NCBI GenBank assembly: GCA_030737875.1
Contig: CM060922.1
Coordinates: 307,077,456 to 307,141,455, forward strand
Direction of reading: 5' to 3'
DNA length: 64,000 bases
Source of the DNA: Allium sativum
Lineage: Eukaryota; Streptophyta; Magnoliopsida; Asparagales; Amaryllidaceae
Below, one piece after another: positions 23,405 through 35,810 of this stretch. The notes beneath the pieces are model-generated. The model was not told where the DNA came from. It saw nothing but the letters and a program-made list of their open reading frames with translations, and did not search any database. The position numbers were made by a program, and so were the translations under genes. How positions within the stretch are numbered: position 1 is the first letter of the stretch; each line of letters begins with the position of its first letter.

Positions 23405-24755
23405 AACATCGCATTTCTAATTTCTTCGAAGTTCACTACGTCGCTCAAGGACTGATCATCTTCATTGGATAAATTTGGTAAGACGTATGGATCAATAGGT
23501 TCAATGTCAGGATGAAAGTCATCCCTGTTCCCTAGCACATCTGAAAAGTATTTTATAAAAGCATTCTCAACTTCAACTTGGGTATTAACAAACTTATCGT
23601 CTTGATCGACAACGATAATAAGGTTTTTTTTGTTGTGCTTGTCTCTAAGCGTTTCCTGAAAGAAAGCGCTGTTGATGTCGCCTTCGAGCTTCTATTTCAG
23701 TCTTGCTTTTTTTCTAATCATAGCGGCTTCAGTTTCAAGTGCATCCTGGTATTGTTTTGTGATAATTATCTCTGTATAGGAGTGATTAGGATTAGCGTGA
23801 TCGTTCATCATAACGGTTTGTATCTCGTCGAGTTTGTTTCTCGAGTATGTCGTTTCCTTATTGCCTTTGCCAAATTTATGGATGGACCAGGGACTTAGTA
23901 TATGCTTGACCTCCTTTAGTTTTTGCTGCAAAATATACAAAGGTTTACCATATTTTGATCTCCCCCAGGCTTCTAGAAATACCTCTAGAAAATCAGGTTC
24001 ATTGACCTAGGAGATTAAAAAAAAACTAGAGGATTTTTCATGACATGTCCATTGAGGTTGAGGATAAGAGGAGTATGGTCAGAGAGTAAAGGAGGTGGAA
24101 GGTTATAGGTGATGGTAGACCAAACACTGGGAGTAACCTGGTTATAAAATGCATGATCTATAAGCGAGAAAGTTCTCGGACCAGATCTACTAGAGTTATT
24201 CCAGGAGAAAGGGAGACCAGTCCGCCTAATGTTAACCAAACAACTAATGTCAGTGGCATTTTTCAGCGGAAGGATTTCAGATGGGGATAGAAGATTGCCA
24301 TCAGTATGTTGCAAGACCTCGTAGCAGCAGTTGAAATCTCCCATAATAATCCAGGGAAGGGAAGTTAGACTGAGTGAGGGGATTTCATTAAGGAGGGATT
24401 ACCTGATATTGAGGTAATACGTAGCATACATGACGGTCAAGTGGAAGGATATTTGGTCGGAGAGGAAAAGAGAACTACAGTGAATCATTTGGGATGTTGA
24501 GCGGATGGGTGTTATTTGGAATAGCTTGGGATTATAAAGAAACATAATTCTGCCATAGGGTGCTTCGGTAAGGTTTTGTAACATATTCCACATTGGTTTA
24601 TATTTCGACGCTCTTAAGTTTAAGGAATGGTTGAGTTTAGTCTCAACCAAGGGAAGGAAATATATATTGTTTTTAGTGATCAGGTTTTTACATTGATCAA
24701 GCTTTGTACCTTTGTGACATCCTCTGATGTTCCACGCTCCAAGGGTTTTCGACAT
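23405..24755 (-). pseudogene. LINE-1 ORF2 start: AP-endonuclease domain
   Basis: ORF2 begins MSKTLGAWNIRGCHKG at 24755, overlapping the end of ORF1 (stop at 24697) by 59 bases in another frame, as in many plant L1s. Endonuclease motifs in order: WNIRG (Asn), VETK (Glu), GDFN (Asp/Asn, at 24344 downward), LIDHAF (Asp) and SDHTPL (Ser-Asp-His, about 24070), so the catalytic residues are all present. Near 23405-23538 the frame reaches NFEEIRNAMFSL, the linker before RT, where the copia insertion interrupts it. A frameshift or stop near 24345-24400 and others break the reading frame. The enzyme nicks target DNA for target-primed reverse transcription. Confidence 0.85.
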
Positions 24756-26505
24756 TGATTAAACTGATGGGGGAATGGATAGCTCTTTTCTTACTTCTTA
24801 GCCTGTACGAGAAAGGTACCGAGGCAGAAGTGCTCTTCTTTTTGGCTTTTTCCTTGTTGTAGTTAATGGGAATAAAGGAATCCAATGGAGGAGATTTAAA
24901 TGCCATAGGTGTAATGATTTCAGCATATGGGTGTTTGACAGGAGTAATTAAAGGAGGAGGTGGTATTTCTTGTATGTTAGGCTGTGATGGCAAGGGAGTG
25001 GTGGTTCGTTCATGCATGGGTTTGCTGACATTTTTGTCATTTAAGTGGTTGTTATTTGCATGGGAATTGAATGCAGAGGTAGGTAGGAGAACTACCACAA
25101 GCGTAGGAGCATCGTTATTGTTATTGTCCTTATTTACTTCATAGTTGTTTTTGGAGCTAGCTATGTCTCCACATTTGTCTCTATCATTCACGTCCATACT
25201 AGCTTGTTACAAACCTTCCATAACTATGTCATTAATCATGTCAAAGATTCTTATCCCTTTATTTCTTTCATCAGCATTGACAGTACAGATAACCTTATTT
25301 TGCATAGCAAAATAAGGAAAAGGCATCATAATGTCTTGTTGTAGCACTTCTTCCAGAGATGGACATTTTATACAGCTAATATCATCCATACCTTGTTCAT
25401 CTAGTTCTTGAATGAATCGTTGTTCTTCATCTAGATTGACAGCTTCACGTTCAATTTCACCTTCCTCAAGTATCCCAAAACTGTTGGTAGTTTCAATCTC
25501 CTTGTTTATCCTTGGCACACTAAGCCCACTCACCACATTAGTCCCACTCACCATGTTTCGTACGTCACATACTTCTTGTATTCCGCGATTGTTATTTGAC
25601 ACATTTATTTTGTCCTTTCTCATCACATTGTTTCCAGTCTCCACATTTGCCACATTTGAATTGCCTCTGCTAGTTGCTGCTTTCAATGTATTATTTCTTC
25701 TATTTGAAACTACTTGCCACCTTTGATTGTTTTGTTCATTATCGTTGGGGCTCTATACGTTAGCTGTTCACGTGGCGGAGCAATGTTACTCACTGTTTCT
25801 TTACCTTTATATTGCTTGACCATGTTCACTTTTGTCTCAACTCTTTCACTTCTATCACAATTCACTATTCGATGACCAAAGGCTTTACAAGTTACACACA
25901 TATCAAGTTTCCACAGGCACTCAATATATATTCTTTGCACTCCTCCCTCTAAGGTTTTAACTAAAAAATCGTGCACGAGTTCCTTATCTGGTTCAATTTC
26001 AATCAGACATTTGGCATGTTGGATTCGTTCTCTAGTCTCCGTCTTAGCGTCCATACAAAGTAGTTTTCCTAGTCTACAAGAAAGCCAATTGATACCAAAG
26101 TTCGACCAAACGAAGAGAGAAATGTTATACAGTTGCACCCAAACCAGGAAAATTTAATTTTACCACGGACATTGCTAATAGAAGGGACGTAGGGCTTTAT
26201 TATGAAGAGCTTATTATTCAAAATAATCGGATCAGCTTGTTGAATCCTCATTCTGTCATCTTCATTCGAGAATTCAAAAGGAACATAACTCCATCAAATC
26301 TAACCTTGTCCATTCCTTTCAGTGTCCAGATCAATAGCAGCTTATTGATAACTGTCGTATATGAGAGCGGACTGTCCAGAAAGAAGCCAACCAGAAAGTC
26401 GTGCCAATCTTCAATGTCTGATTCAGTCACTCCGTCAACTAGTTGGAGAGCATCATCGACAATCACAGGGGTTATGTCAACAGGCGTGTACTTCCCCGCG
26501 TTCAT
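24697..26505 (-). pseudogene. LINE-1 ORF1 (DUF4283 plus CCHC knuckle), broken
   Basis: Pieces: 26248-26505 starts MNAGKYTPVDITPV and contains FLVGFFLDSPLSYTTVI, the DUF4283 signature. 25710-26251 continues with NKLFIIKPYVPSIS and a CCHC knuckle CVTCKAFGHRIVNC (about 25850-25895). 25207-25686 and 24697-25197 form the low-complexity C-terminal half in one frame, separated by a single TAA at 25207-25209. Two frame changes (near 26250 and 25700) and that stop inactivate it. The family product is an RNA-binding protein that coats the L1 RNA. 26506-26781 is the 5' UTR. Confidence 0.8.
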
Positions 26506-26781
26506 TGGTTTACGCTTGAGTATGAAGGAAGTCCAAGGTTGTTGACAAGTTTAATAATTGGGGGTTGCTTGTTCATGGGTTCAAAAATTGGGGGAATTGC
26601 TAGTTTCAGAAGGTACAAGAGGGGCAGATAGAGGCTCAGGAGGGAGGGGTGGTGGGTTGTTAGAGGGCGTTAAGATTGGGGATTAGCATGAGGTAAGGTG
26701 GGGATGGTTGAAAGGACGGATGGGATTGGGCGAGAAAGGGGGGAGTAGAGGACGATGCCATGAAAAAGAAAAAAAAAGGTG

Positions 26782-26793
26782 TGTAAATGTGTG
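26782..26793. repeat. Target-site duplication of LINE-1, right copy
   Basis: TGTAAATGTGTG, identical to 9945-9956. Confidence 0.85.
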
Positions 26794-27259
26794 ATTTAGT
26801 TGCACATAAGAATTATTTTGGATAACAATTAAAAGAGAAAAACATGTCAGCTGACTAATTGGCATTTAATGAAAATTTTAAAAATGGTGTCAATTAATAA
26901 AGAAAATGCCATTTATGAATTATTATTTCTAAGTTAAAAAGAGAGAAAAGAATTGGAATGCATACAAACATCAAACAGGGTAGTTATGTTCATAAGAATA
27001 AATCAAAAAGGTATTACTTTTATATGCATTCAATCAATTGAGGTATTAATTGGCATGTTCAAGTAGGTAAGAAATTATAAAGTACAAGAATCAATTAATA
27101 TTGGATATATATATATATATGCATTATTCAATTAATTTATTAATTAATGAGAAAATTTTATTTAATAAGAAGCATTTAAACATTAGTGTTCATAATAAAT
27201 AAACAAAAACAAAAAAAAAATCATGTGCGAATTTTAAATTGAAGGCCTGATTTGCATTG
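26794..27259 (+). mobile_element. 3' LTR of family B, segment 2
   Basis: Continuation of 9107-9956 beyond LINE-1. AT-rich, non-coding, with a (TA)n run at 27104-27121. Assignment rests on its position between the two LINEs. Confidence 0.45.
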
Positions 27260-27629
27260 TTTTTTTAGCTAGACGGTTGTGTAGTGCAGGACTATATGGA
27301 TGATTAATACTAATATAGTAAACAGATATAGTCCGTCAGTAGGCCTGACTAGCAGCCAAATAATAAGAATTATTAAAGAGTTTAGATGCAATAATATACA
27401 TAGTGAAAATTTAGAAGTACATAACCAATAATCACAAGCAAAGTCGCAAAGTACAGGCCCAAAGAAAAAGCCCTAAAATGAGTAAAGTCGGGTTTGAACT
27501 AAGAAGTTACCAAAGAACCGGGAGCAACAAGCAAGATGAGGAGCAGGAAGAGCTGGAAGGGCTTGTCACCATGGCTGCGGATAGATCCTTCTGTAGCTAA
27601 CACCAGCCACATTAGAACTCCTTACCGAT

Positions 27630-29330
27630 TCCTCAAATTATTGCCTTTAACACCAAGTGGGAGCAGGAATGGGTGTTGATCTTCAGAACCTGTCCAAATA
27701 GAGAAGAGGCAAACCTCCCTAAATTCCTCGAGAATGTTGACAATGAAATAAAATGCAGGGTGATACATGGTGATCCACGGTGGATGGCATCATGAACTGT
27801 GATCATGAGGTACGGGGTAACCGAGAAAAGAGCAGGGTAAAGTGGGTAAGGGGACAATTGTAAAACCAGGGGTCATGCCGGAAAGAGCAGCAAAGGCCAA
27901 TACCGAGGTAAATGGAAAAGAGATTTTTGGTGCGGAGTAGAGTACGGAGGACACCATACCAGAATGGCAAGGATTTATTCTAGGGTGGGAAGTGCAACAC
28001 CAACGAGGGGTTGTTGTTGTAATATAAGAATTGGACCCAGGATTTCTAGATGAAAAAACCAGGGGAGAGGAAAAGCCGAATCCATTTAGATAGCAGGGCA
28101 AGGTTCAAGGGGCGTAAATCATGAATCCCAAGCCTCAAGTTTGAACATCACTGCAAATAGTTCTCCAATTGACTAATGATATGGAAGGATCACCATGCCA
28201 GAGGAATGAGCGCCTAAGAAGGTCAATTTTTTCTATGATCCAAGCTAGAGCGGGAATAACCAAAAACTAGTATAATGGCAATATCGTGAGGACAAATCTA
28301 ATAAGGGTAAAGCGACCAATAGGTGCGAGGGGTGAAGCTTTCCAACAGGAGAGTCTGGATTCAATTTTCTCAATAAGGGGAAACCAGTCGCTCTGAATCA
28401 GGTTAGTGAGCGAATAGGAACTCCAAGGTAGGATATAGTGAAGTTAGTAAGGTGACAATTGAGGACATTAGCAACAAAAGGAACGAGCGAATCAACACCC
28501 TAAGCATGATGATAGAACTTTTAGAGAAGTTGATGGAGAGACCCGAGATGAGTTCGAAGGTGTAGATCAGAATTTTCAGGAAGTAGATGTTATTGGGAGT
28601 TGGGGTAGTGAAGAGGATTGTGTCAATAGCGAATTGAATGTTGGAGGTGATTGGGCCATCGAGGGATGGTTGGATGCCACCAATAATGTCGTTTTCTAAG
28701 GCAATCTTGACCATTTGGTTATAACAAGCACAAAAAGCAAAGGGGACAGAGGGTCACCTTGACGGAGCCCTCATCTAGAGTTGACAAGGCCCCCTCAACG
28801 CTATTAGAGAATAAGGTTGAGTATATGGTATTAAGGATGCTGGCATTGGAGTGACACCATCATGATGGGAAGCCCATTTGAATAAGATTTGGTGTAAAAA
28901 ATCCCGGTTAACTATATCGAAAGTTTTGCGGAAGTCAATCTTGAGAAGGACACTGGCAAACAAGGAACATTGGCAAAAAGAGATGGTCTCCTGGGTAGCG
29001 GCAATGCAATTATGAATGTTACTTCCAAGAATGAAGGTGGATTGCTCCCTACTAATAAGCTTGGGATATGGTATTGCAATAGGTTGGCAAACACCTTGGT
29101 GATAAGCTTGAAGGTGGCAGTTAAGAAGTCTTATAGGGTGAAATCTATTGAGGTTAGTAGCCCCTTCTGTTTGGGAAGAAGGATGATTCTAGCGTAGGTC
29201 AAACAACCAATGCAAGATGGGTCAGAATAGAATTCTTTGAAAAGCTTTAGGATATCTGATGCGGTCCTAAAAACGTTTGAAGAATAAAGGCCCAAAACCA
29301 TCAGGCCTAGGGTCTTTATTGACATCCACA
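27630..29330 (-). pseudogene. LINE-2 reverse transcriptase region
   Basis: From the upstream end: ILKLFKEFYSDPSCIGCLTYARIILLPKQ (29131-29325, the pre-RT region), VFANLLQYHIPSLL (about 29090), LKIDFRKTFDIVNRDFLHQILF (28775-28963, RT motif A with the first catalytic Asp present), then FAIDTILF (28403-28714) where family members have YADD or FADD, so an active-site Asp is lost. GLSINFSKSSII follows as usual. 27633-28101 holds the region downstream of RT. Stops and frame changes are frequent. Confidence 0.75.
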
Positions 29331-29879
29331 GACTTTAGGCACACCGAATCTCATCTTCGATGAAAGGGTCAACGATGGGAATGTGAGAATGATTGGGATA
29401 GAGGAGGTTCAGTTAATAGGACGCGGAGGGGAGGTTTGATTGCTTAGAAGGTTATGGAAATGAGAAGTGAATAAGGCTTTGATGACCTCAGAATCACAAG
29501 TGGTCGAGCTACCACGGTTTATTTCCAAAATGAAATTAGCCCTTGTCCTTCCATTAGCAAATTTATGGAAAAGGCAGTGCTCTGGTCACCATATATTAAC
29601 CATCTGACAATAGAACATTGCTTCCATCCCATCTCCTCATGATGGAGAAGGCGTTAAAGCTTAGATTCAAGGTCATACGTTCTCGGAGTATCCTCATAGT
29701 TCAAAGGAACGCTCTCTTCTTTAATGTTAAGATCAAGGATGTCATTCAGCAAAGCAGCAATGCGACAACAGAGGGAGCTCCAAATGTTCCTGGCCTAGGG
29801 ACTAATGAGCTTACGAAGGCAGTGAAATTTAAAAACCAGGGATGTAGTGGCAGAATTGACATCCTTAAAGGATAACCAA

Positions 29880-30735
29880 GCACAATGAATAAAGTTATCA
29901 AAGCCTTGCTCAAGGAGCCAAAGCTATTTAAAACAGAAAGGACGGTTGGGAAGTAAGAGGGATCCCATCTCAGTGAGAATCAGACAATGATCAGAAAGCA
30001 CATAGGCCAGTCTGCGAACAAAGGAGTGTGGTGAAGGTCATCACATTGAGTGTTAAAAAGAAAGTGGTCAAGCTTGATTAGGGAGGCGTCAAATCGCGAT
30101 TACAAGTGAAGCTTCTACTGCAAATGGGAGGATCGACGTGGGAGCAAAAATTGATGAAATCATTGAAGGATTTGGAATCGGGGGTAGCGGAACCCAAAAT
30201 GCATTCTCTTGTGTGGTGCGTCATGTTAAAGTCACCGCCGAGAACCCATGGACTTAGGTGCAAAGATCCCAGGTCAGCGCGATCTTGCATAGGAGCAAGT
30301 CTATCTGAGTTGGCAAAGGGACCGTAGATGTTGGAGAAGAGATAAATAGTGTTAGATGGATGTTGACAGAGGAACACATGGAGGGTAGATGGGGATTTTA
30401 TATTTTGAAATAGGATCTAGAGAGATTCGCGTTCCAAGCAGTAATGATACCCCCTGGAACCAACGACATCGTTGGTGTCCCACCCAAAATAGGTGGGGAC
30501 CAAAAAATGATTAAGAATTGGAAAGGTGCAGTCCGAAAGTTTTTGCCCTCGAAGAAAGATAATATCCAGATTTAAAGGAGATAGAATAAACTTAATAGTA
30601 AACCGTTTGCCGGGGTCCCTAAACCCCAAACATTCCAAGAGAGGATCTTCATCGGGGAAAAGGACGCGTGCTCCATTTTCAATGATTGCAAGGTCGAAAA
30701 ATGTTCCGGGAGAACATTGACATCCATGCAATGAG
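29880..30735 (-). pseudogene. LINE-2 AP-endonuclease region
   Basis: 30417-30731 contains GFRDPGKR and LNLDIIFLRGQKLSD, aligned with the usual WN-RGLG and LDI-FLQETK motifs, so the catalytic Glu of ETK is replaced (GQK). 30078-30377 contains WVLGGDFNMT, the intact GDFN motif. The part towards 29880 is not in one frame. Confidence 0.7.
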
Positions 30736-31721
30736 CTAATTTCTTATTAAGAGATCTATTTTCACCAAAAAAATAATGGTTTGAAAAATGCTATCGAAAG
30801 CAGAGGAAAAATTACCAAAAATGAGATGTGCACTACTTCTTACAGCAGACGAAGAAAGTGTTGGAGCAAGGTGGAGATTTCGGTCTTCCGCAAGAGGTAG
30901 AGGGGAATAAGGTGGTGTTATGAAGATGGTGGAGGGGGAGAGGTCAACCAAAGGTTCCTCAAGCAGCATAGAGAAGGGATCAGAGAAGTCCAAATCAGCT
31001 AGAGGGTCCCATCTGGTTTCTTCGCTGGGCCAAGGGTCCCAACCCTAAGGTCTCATTACTTCCACGGAAGCCTCAGGGATGACAGGGCCGGCAATTGCGG
31101 GTTGAGGGGAAGTGGTAGGAGGAGGAATGGGCGGTGAGGGTTTATGGATTGTGGATTCTATGAGCATAGTGTCGAAACAGTGCCGAGGCTCCGAATAACT
31201 GATTGGGGATGGCAGCTAGAGAGAGTCCATGAAAATTTTCCAATAATTTTCATATCTTTTCCCATCGTCAGGGTCCACGGTTGGATGAAAGTGGTCCTAA
31301 TGGTCTACGAAGATGAGGAGTGGGAGTTATCGAGGAAGATGAAGTAAGAGTAGGTGAGTTTGATGGATCTCAGCACTCTAGACCTCGCAAACACAAAACG
31401 GATGTCATGTTGTCCTATCTGGAATCGTCTGCACGGAGGAGGAGACCGATGGAAAAAATGGCGGCGGAAAGGAATTCGGGGCAGTGGGGGAGATGGGAAG
31501 GGAACCCCTTGATTCGGACCCACGTGGTTGGTCACATATCTCTGACAAACACCTCGGAGGCACCCGTCCAGGGGTCGAGGGCCAAGGACTACCATGCTTG
31601 GAAAGGAAGCGATGCTGGAATGATGCAGTGTAAAGGTCGGCTGAAGGGAAATGGATGAGAAATTGTGGTCGGAGTGGATGTACACTGTCCATTCAGGCCG
31701 ATGGAAGGTGTCGGTCAACAA
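30736..31721 (-). pseudogene. Possible LINE-2 ORF1 remnant
   Basis: Upstream of the endonuclease on the minus strand lie two open stretches (30736-30993 and 31305-31721, 138 codons) in the place ORF1 should occupy. I see no DUF4283 signature or CCHC knuckle in them. The longer one is rich in Pro, Arg, Ser and Phe and overlaps another open frame on the same strand, so it may be chance. Assignment is by position only. Confidence 0.3.
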
Positions 31722-31900
31722 GAGTGGACCGTATGTAGGTTCCAGTAACTAGCAACGATGGAGGCACTAACCAAGTTGGAAATGGTGGGATGAAGCGTCA
31801 TTGAAGCTTGAAGTTATGGAAAATGAGAGTTAGAAAAAATGGCATGAGGAAGGGATTTGAATAAGGGTTTAAGTTTAGGGTTAATTGGTGACCCGTTGCT

Positions 31901-33701
31901 GAAGAAAGGGAATATTTGACTGCCAAATCATGATTGGAAGGGGAAGGAGCAGAGGGTTCATCCGGTTTCAAGGTAGAAAGTTCCTTTTGTCTATTCTTTC
32001 TAAACAGACGGACAACAATGTTTTAACTCTCTATAAGTAAAAGGGAAAGGCTAGGCTTCAAACTCTTATTTTTCTGAATAAGCATAAAAGCCTTGTCACT
32101 CTTTTTTCTTCTCCAATTCTTCAAAAATTAGATGTTGTAGATTTTGGAGCTCTGAATTACAAACTAGAGATAAAAAATGTAGATTTAAAATAGACGAGTT
32201 CAAATAAAGTCGTCAGAGCTTGGATTACTTTCTTTTCTAGGTGAGTAGGTTTAAATGCTTTATTATCATAGTATATTATATTGTTTGACTCCTGTAAGAA
32301 TTTATAATATGTTCTCTTCTTCCTCTTTTACCCCTTTTCTACGTCGGAATATATAGCTTAAGTTGAATTTTGGTTATGCGCAAAATATACATAAAGCTAA
32401 AATGTTGATATATATATAATTGAGTTATGCACCAAATTTATATGACTAATTTTAATCCTTTTGTTTGCACGTGTTGGAAAATATAATTTAATTAGAATTA
32501 TGAATAAAAGGGGATTTGGTACTTGTGTGCATGACAAATCTATGCTATGAACAATAATTTTGCAATTAAATGGCAAATCTGAGAATTTCGATGTTAGTTG
32601 AAAAGTTTACCTTTCAAATGTAGAATGGAATGAACGTAGAAATTATTGAGATTGAAAAAGGGATATAAACCAATTATGTCTGAATTTACTGTAGTTATGT
32701 AAAAAGGAGGAAATAAGTTGAAAACGGGAATTAATGTATACCGATAAAAGTAGGAAGTCAGAATTAGCCTAGATTGATTGGTTAGAAAAAGAGAATATAT
32801 TTCCATGGTTTGTTTGAAAAAGAAGTGGAAAATATGATTGCAAGTTAAAAATAAATAAAGTCATGGATTCATGCAAAAGGGATTTAGCATTATTGCGCAC
32901 TATTCCATATCCTAAAATAATAATTGAAAGGCGTTTGCAATTATGTGTTTCTATAATAGTCATTTCCTTAAACTATAGAAACAGATTTTATACAGTTTGG
33001 TAACCAATTAATTGGGAATAGATCTAACTTCCTAAAAATAATAAATTCTAAAGATAGAAGAAGAAAAGGTAATATAACTAAAAGAGATTATAAAAAGATA
33101 AAGGCTTAATGTAAATTTATAACTGGAATATAATAAGAACGGTTCAGTGGAAATGATGTATAAGAGAGATTATTACTTAAAGGTTATAGTTTGGAAAGTG
33201 AAAAGAAATAAATAAAGCTTATTATAAATAAATAAACAGGAGTCTAAGTTTAGTAAGCTTAAAGATATTCTATAGTGGCCTTGCGAGCAGGCGGTTCTAT
33301 GGTAACTAGTAAAGTTGATCTATAAAAAAACAATATCTGATTAAATAGATTAATGAATATTTTAAATTAATGAAAAAGAAATGTAAGTGAAACACATAAT
33401 TGGTAAATTAGACTATGGGTCCAAGTAATAGAGCGGTAAGCATTTGGTCCAGTACGGTTCCATCCGGTGAGTATGCATTGGCTGCATCTATGCTTGTAGG
33501 CAACATAAAGATTGATTGGGATGATCTTACGATGATTTGGAAGATTCCTCAATGTGGAAGGCTTTGTGATTAGGACCTAACAAAGGATAGTAGGTCATCG
33601 GATACCTGCCATCGTCAATTGGAGCGAGTAAGGGAAAGACCGGAGCTAAACCAAGAGTCCAGTGATCTTCACTATCGGTTCACTGGATGAGAGACTATAC
33701 A
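31901..33701 (+). mobile_element. 3' LTR of family B, segment 3
   Basis: Non-coding, AT-rich DNA between LINE-2 and the solo LTR. A TATA-like CTATAAGTA (32031-32039) is followed by a CT-rich leader-like stretch ('cttcttctccaattcttc' type, about 32105-32130), the arrangement seen after the TATA box in the Tekay LTRs. Near 33400-33690 the composition rises in GC, as in the distal part of those LTRs. No gene is seen. Confidence 0.4.
33697..33701. repeat. Target-site duplication ATACA of the solo LTR, left
   Basis: ATACA before TGTAACACCCC; repeated at 37645-37649. Confidence 0.85.
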
Positions 33702-34061
33702 TGTAACACCCCATAATTTTATAACATTAAAATTCACAAATTAAAGTATACTTAATTTTTAGAAAAGAATTAAGTGAAATGGGTTGCGTAGAGAAATATA
33801 TATATTGATATATATATATATATAATAATCAAAAATTAAATAAATAAATATGCGAAAAAGTTCAAAACAGCGAATTAGGAGGGGGGAATGATCGAACCGG
33901 CCCATTTTTGAGGTCGACCCAAGCCCCGCTGGGTCGACTAGGGGTTAATCCAGGGTGTTTGGCTGTCAACCCGTGGGCCGATTCGCTCAAACGTAGATTT
34001 TGCATTTGGTTGGTTCTCATGGTTCAGGGTTAATCTAATGGTCCTAAATAACTTCCTACAC

Positions 34062-34070
34062 CTATAAATA
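34062..34070 (+). promoter_or_regulatory. LTR TATA box (solo LTR)
   Basis: CTATAAATA in the context 'cctacacctataaatacatcc', the same word and context as in TK2 (54871, 61734) and reversed in TK1. Confidence 0.7.
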
Positions 34071-35593
34071 CATCCTAATGCTAACCCTAAACCTAATTAA
34101 AATTGAAACTAAAGCCGTTATGCCGTCGCCATGGAACTCAGTGTAGCCGCCGCCAACTAAAGAGGAAGATAGCTAATCAATTCAACCTAATTCAAGCTTA
34201 GAGCTTCAACAACAAATCAACTAACGTCGCTACAACAATTCTGCATCAAGTTTGATCAATTGTTCATAATTCTTTAACCACGAAAGGCAAGTTCGATTTC
34301 TCTAATCAAGATAATTATTAAATTAAGTAAGATTAGATATAATTGTGGATTATATGGATATGATGTGAATTATTGATCGTATGATATGATTATGTTGTTA
34401 AATTGTGATGTTATCATACATGTTGTAAAGTTATGATCTATGTTGTAATTCTATGATTGGCTTATGTATAATCAAATCATCATGTTGTTTAAATGCTAGT
34501 TTGGTTATGTTGATTCATATGATAGATCATATGTATGTATGCAAGTTTAGATGTTGATTTAGACATAAATCACAAGCAAGTTGGTAAAGATTATGACATC
34601 TATTTTAGATCAAAAGTTAGGCTATGACATGTATGAGTTATATGCTAAATCTTTACATGCTAGTTTATATGTTTAGAGGTAAATTTACACCATTGTTATG
34701 TTGCATAAATCACATATGCAAGTTTATATAAAAATATGAGTTTGGAATATGAATCATGTTATGCAAGTTTGTGGTTATTGCCTATGTAAATTTTGTGATG
34801 AAAATCTTATTCATAACATGCAGGTTCATACCTTTTAGGCCTATGTTTAGATCTATGATTTTATGCAAGTTATGTGGTAAATTCTCATATGCAAGTTAGG
34901 CCTATTTTGTATGTTATGTGTATATGTGGTGTTTTCCCCTTTTTCATGTGTTAGACCATTTCTTAGTCTATCATATATTCTATGCGAACGGACGCCGAGG
35001 GGGTTATGGGAAAAATATTGATTATGTTAATAAATGTGAATAGGCATGTAATAGCCTTAAAAGAGGCATATATGTAAATTGAGATATTAATTGGCAAAGT
35101 GATATATGGACATAATTAATGTGAATTATGGTCATAAAGATAATTGGAATTTTATTAACATATTTGATTAGGAATAATTAATCCAAATATGGGATGAAAA
35201 TATTGATTATGTTAATAAATGTGAATTGGCATGTAAATGAGGCATATAACGAATTTGAGATATTAATTAAGGTGAATTGCCTTAAAAGGCGAAAAATTTA
35301 ATGAAGGCATTAATTGGAAAATTAATGCGTAGTAATGGACATAGTTTAATTATGGACATAGATTAATTTGAATTTGAATAGGGATATTAAATATTGGGAA
35401 TTAGCACAAATGCCTAAAAAGGCATGAAATTAATTTGAGATGTAAATTGGTACAATTTATGTACCATAAATAGTGGACATAATTAAGGTGACATATTTAT
35501 ACATAAATAAATATGGAAATGATTTGTAATTTGAATAGGGAAAGTAATTCAAATATTGGGGGAAATTAATTATGTATAATTAATTGCCTAAGA

Positions 35594-35810
35594 CACGAGG
35601 TTGGACTCATTTGTGGTGTAAGACTGCCCGGACCCGCCCGGAAAATCCAACAGCCACAAATGGTAGCCCAATGTGAGAGGTCAAAGGCCCAAACTAAATG
35701 CGTAACAATTGTATGGACACGAGGTTAGGCTCGTTTGTGGTGTAAGACTGCCCGGACCCGCCCGGCAAATCCAACAGCCACAAATGTCAGTCTAATGTGA
35801 GAGGTCCTAC
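35594..35810 (+). repeat. Block 1: two CCGG-loop hairpin units (solo LTR)
   Basis: Two tandem units about 121 bases apart. Unit A: CATTTGTGG (35608-35616) pairs with CCACAAATG (35654-35662). Unit B: TTTGTGG (35734-35740) pairs with CCACAAA (35778-35784). Both loops contain GCCCGGACCCGCCCGG. Each unit ends with TGTGAGAGGTC. Confidence 0.8.

Larger units (their letters stand above)
9957..26781 (-). mobile_element. LINE-1: full-length L1-type LINE, split by a copia element
   Basis: Minus-strand L1 with its poly(A) end at 9957-9964 (poly-T on plus), followed by the usual plant L1 3' end (GGCCTTGCC just before the A run on the minus strand), and a 5' end near 26781. The 12-bp duplication TGTAAATGTGTG flanks it. 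Removing the copia element (12370-23399 plus one GGGAG copy) leaves about 5.8 kb, the normal length of a complete plant L1. ORF1 carries a DUF4283-like region and a CCHC knuckle. ORF2 carries endonuclease, RT and a zinc-binding RVT region. All frames contain stops or frameshifts, so it is dead. Confidence 0.9.
27260..31900 (-). mobile_element. LINE-2: second L1-type LINE, decayed
   Basis: Minus-strand L1 remnant. The 3' end is probably the poly-T run at 27260-27266 (poly(A) on the minus strand). The 5' end is not defined and I put it near 31900, before what looks like LTR leader sequence. No target duplication was found. It carries endonuclease (about 30080-30735) and RT (about 28400-29330) regions in many frames. 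It is older or more decayed than LINE-1, with active-site residues lost. Confidence 0.7.

Noticed and set aside
24866..25144. 92-codon plus-strand frame
   Set aside because: Antisense shadow of LINE-1 ORF1.
31305..31721. 138-codon minus-strand frame, possible novel protein
   Set aside because: Overlaps other open frames on both strands in a locally GC-richer part of LINE-2; no domain. Kept only as a possible ORF1 remnant.
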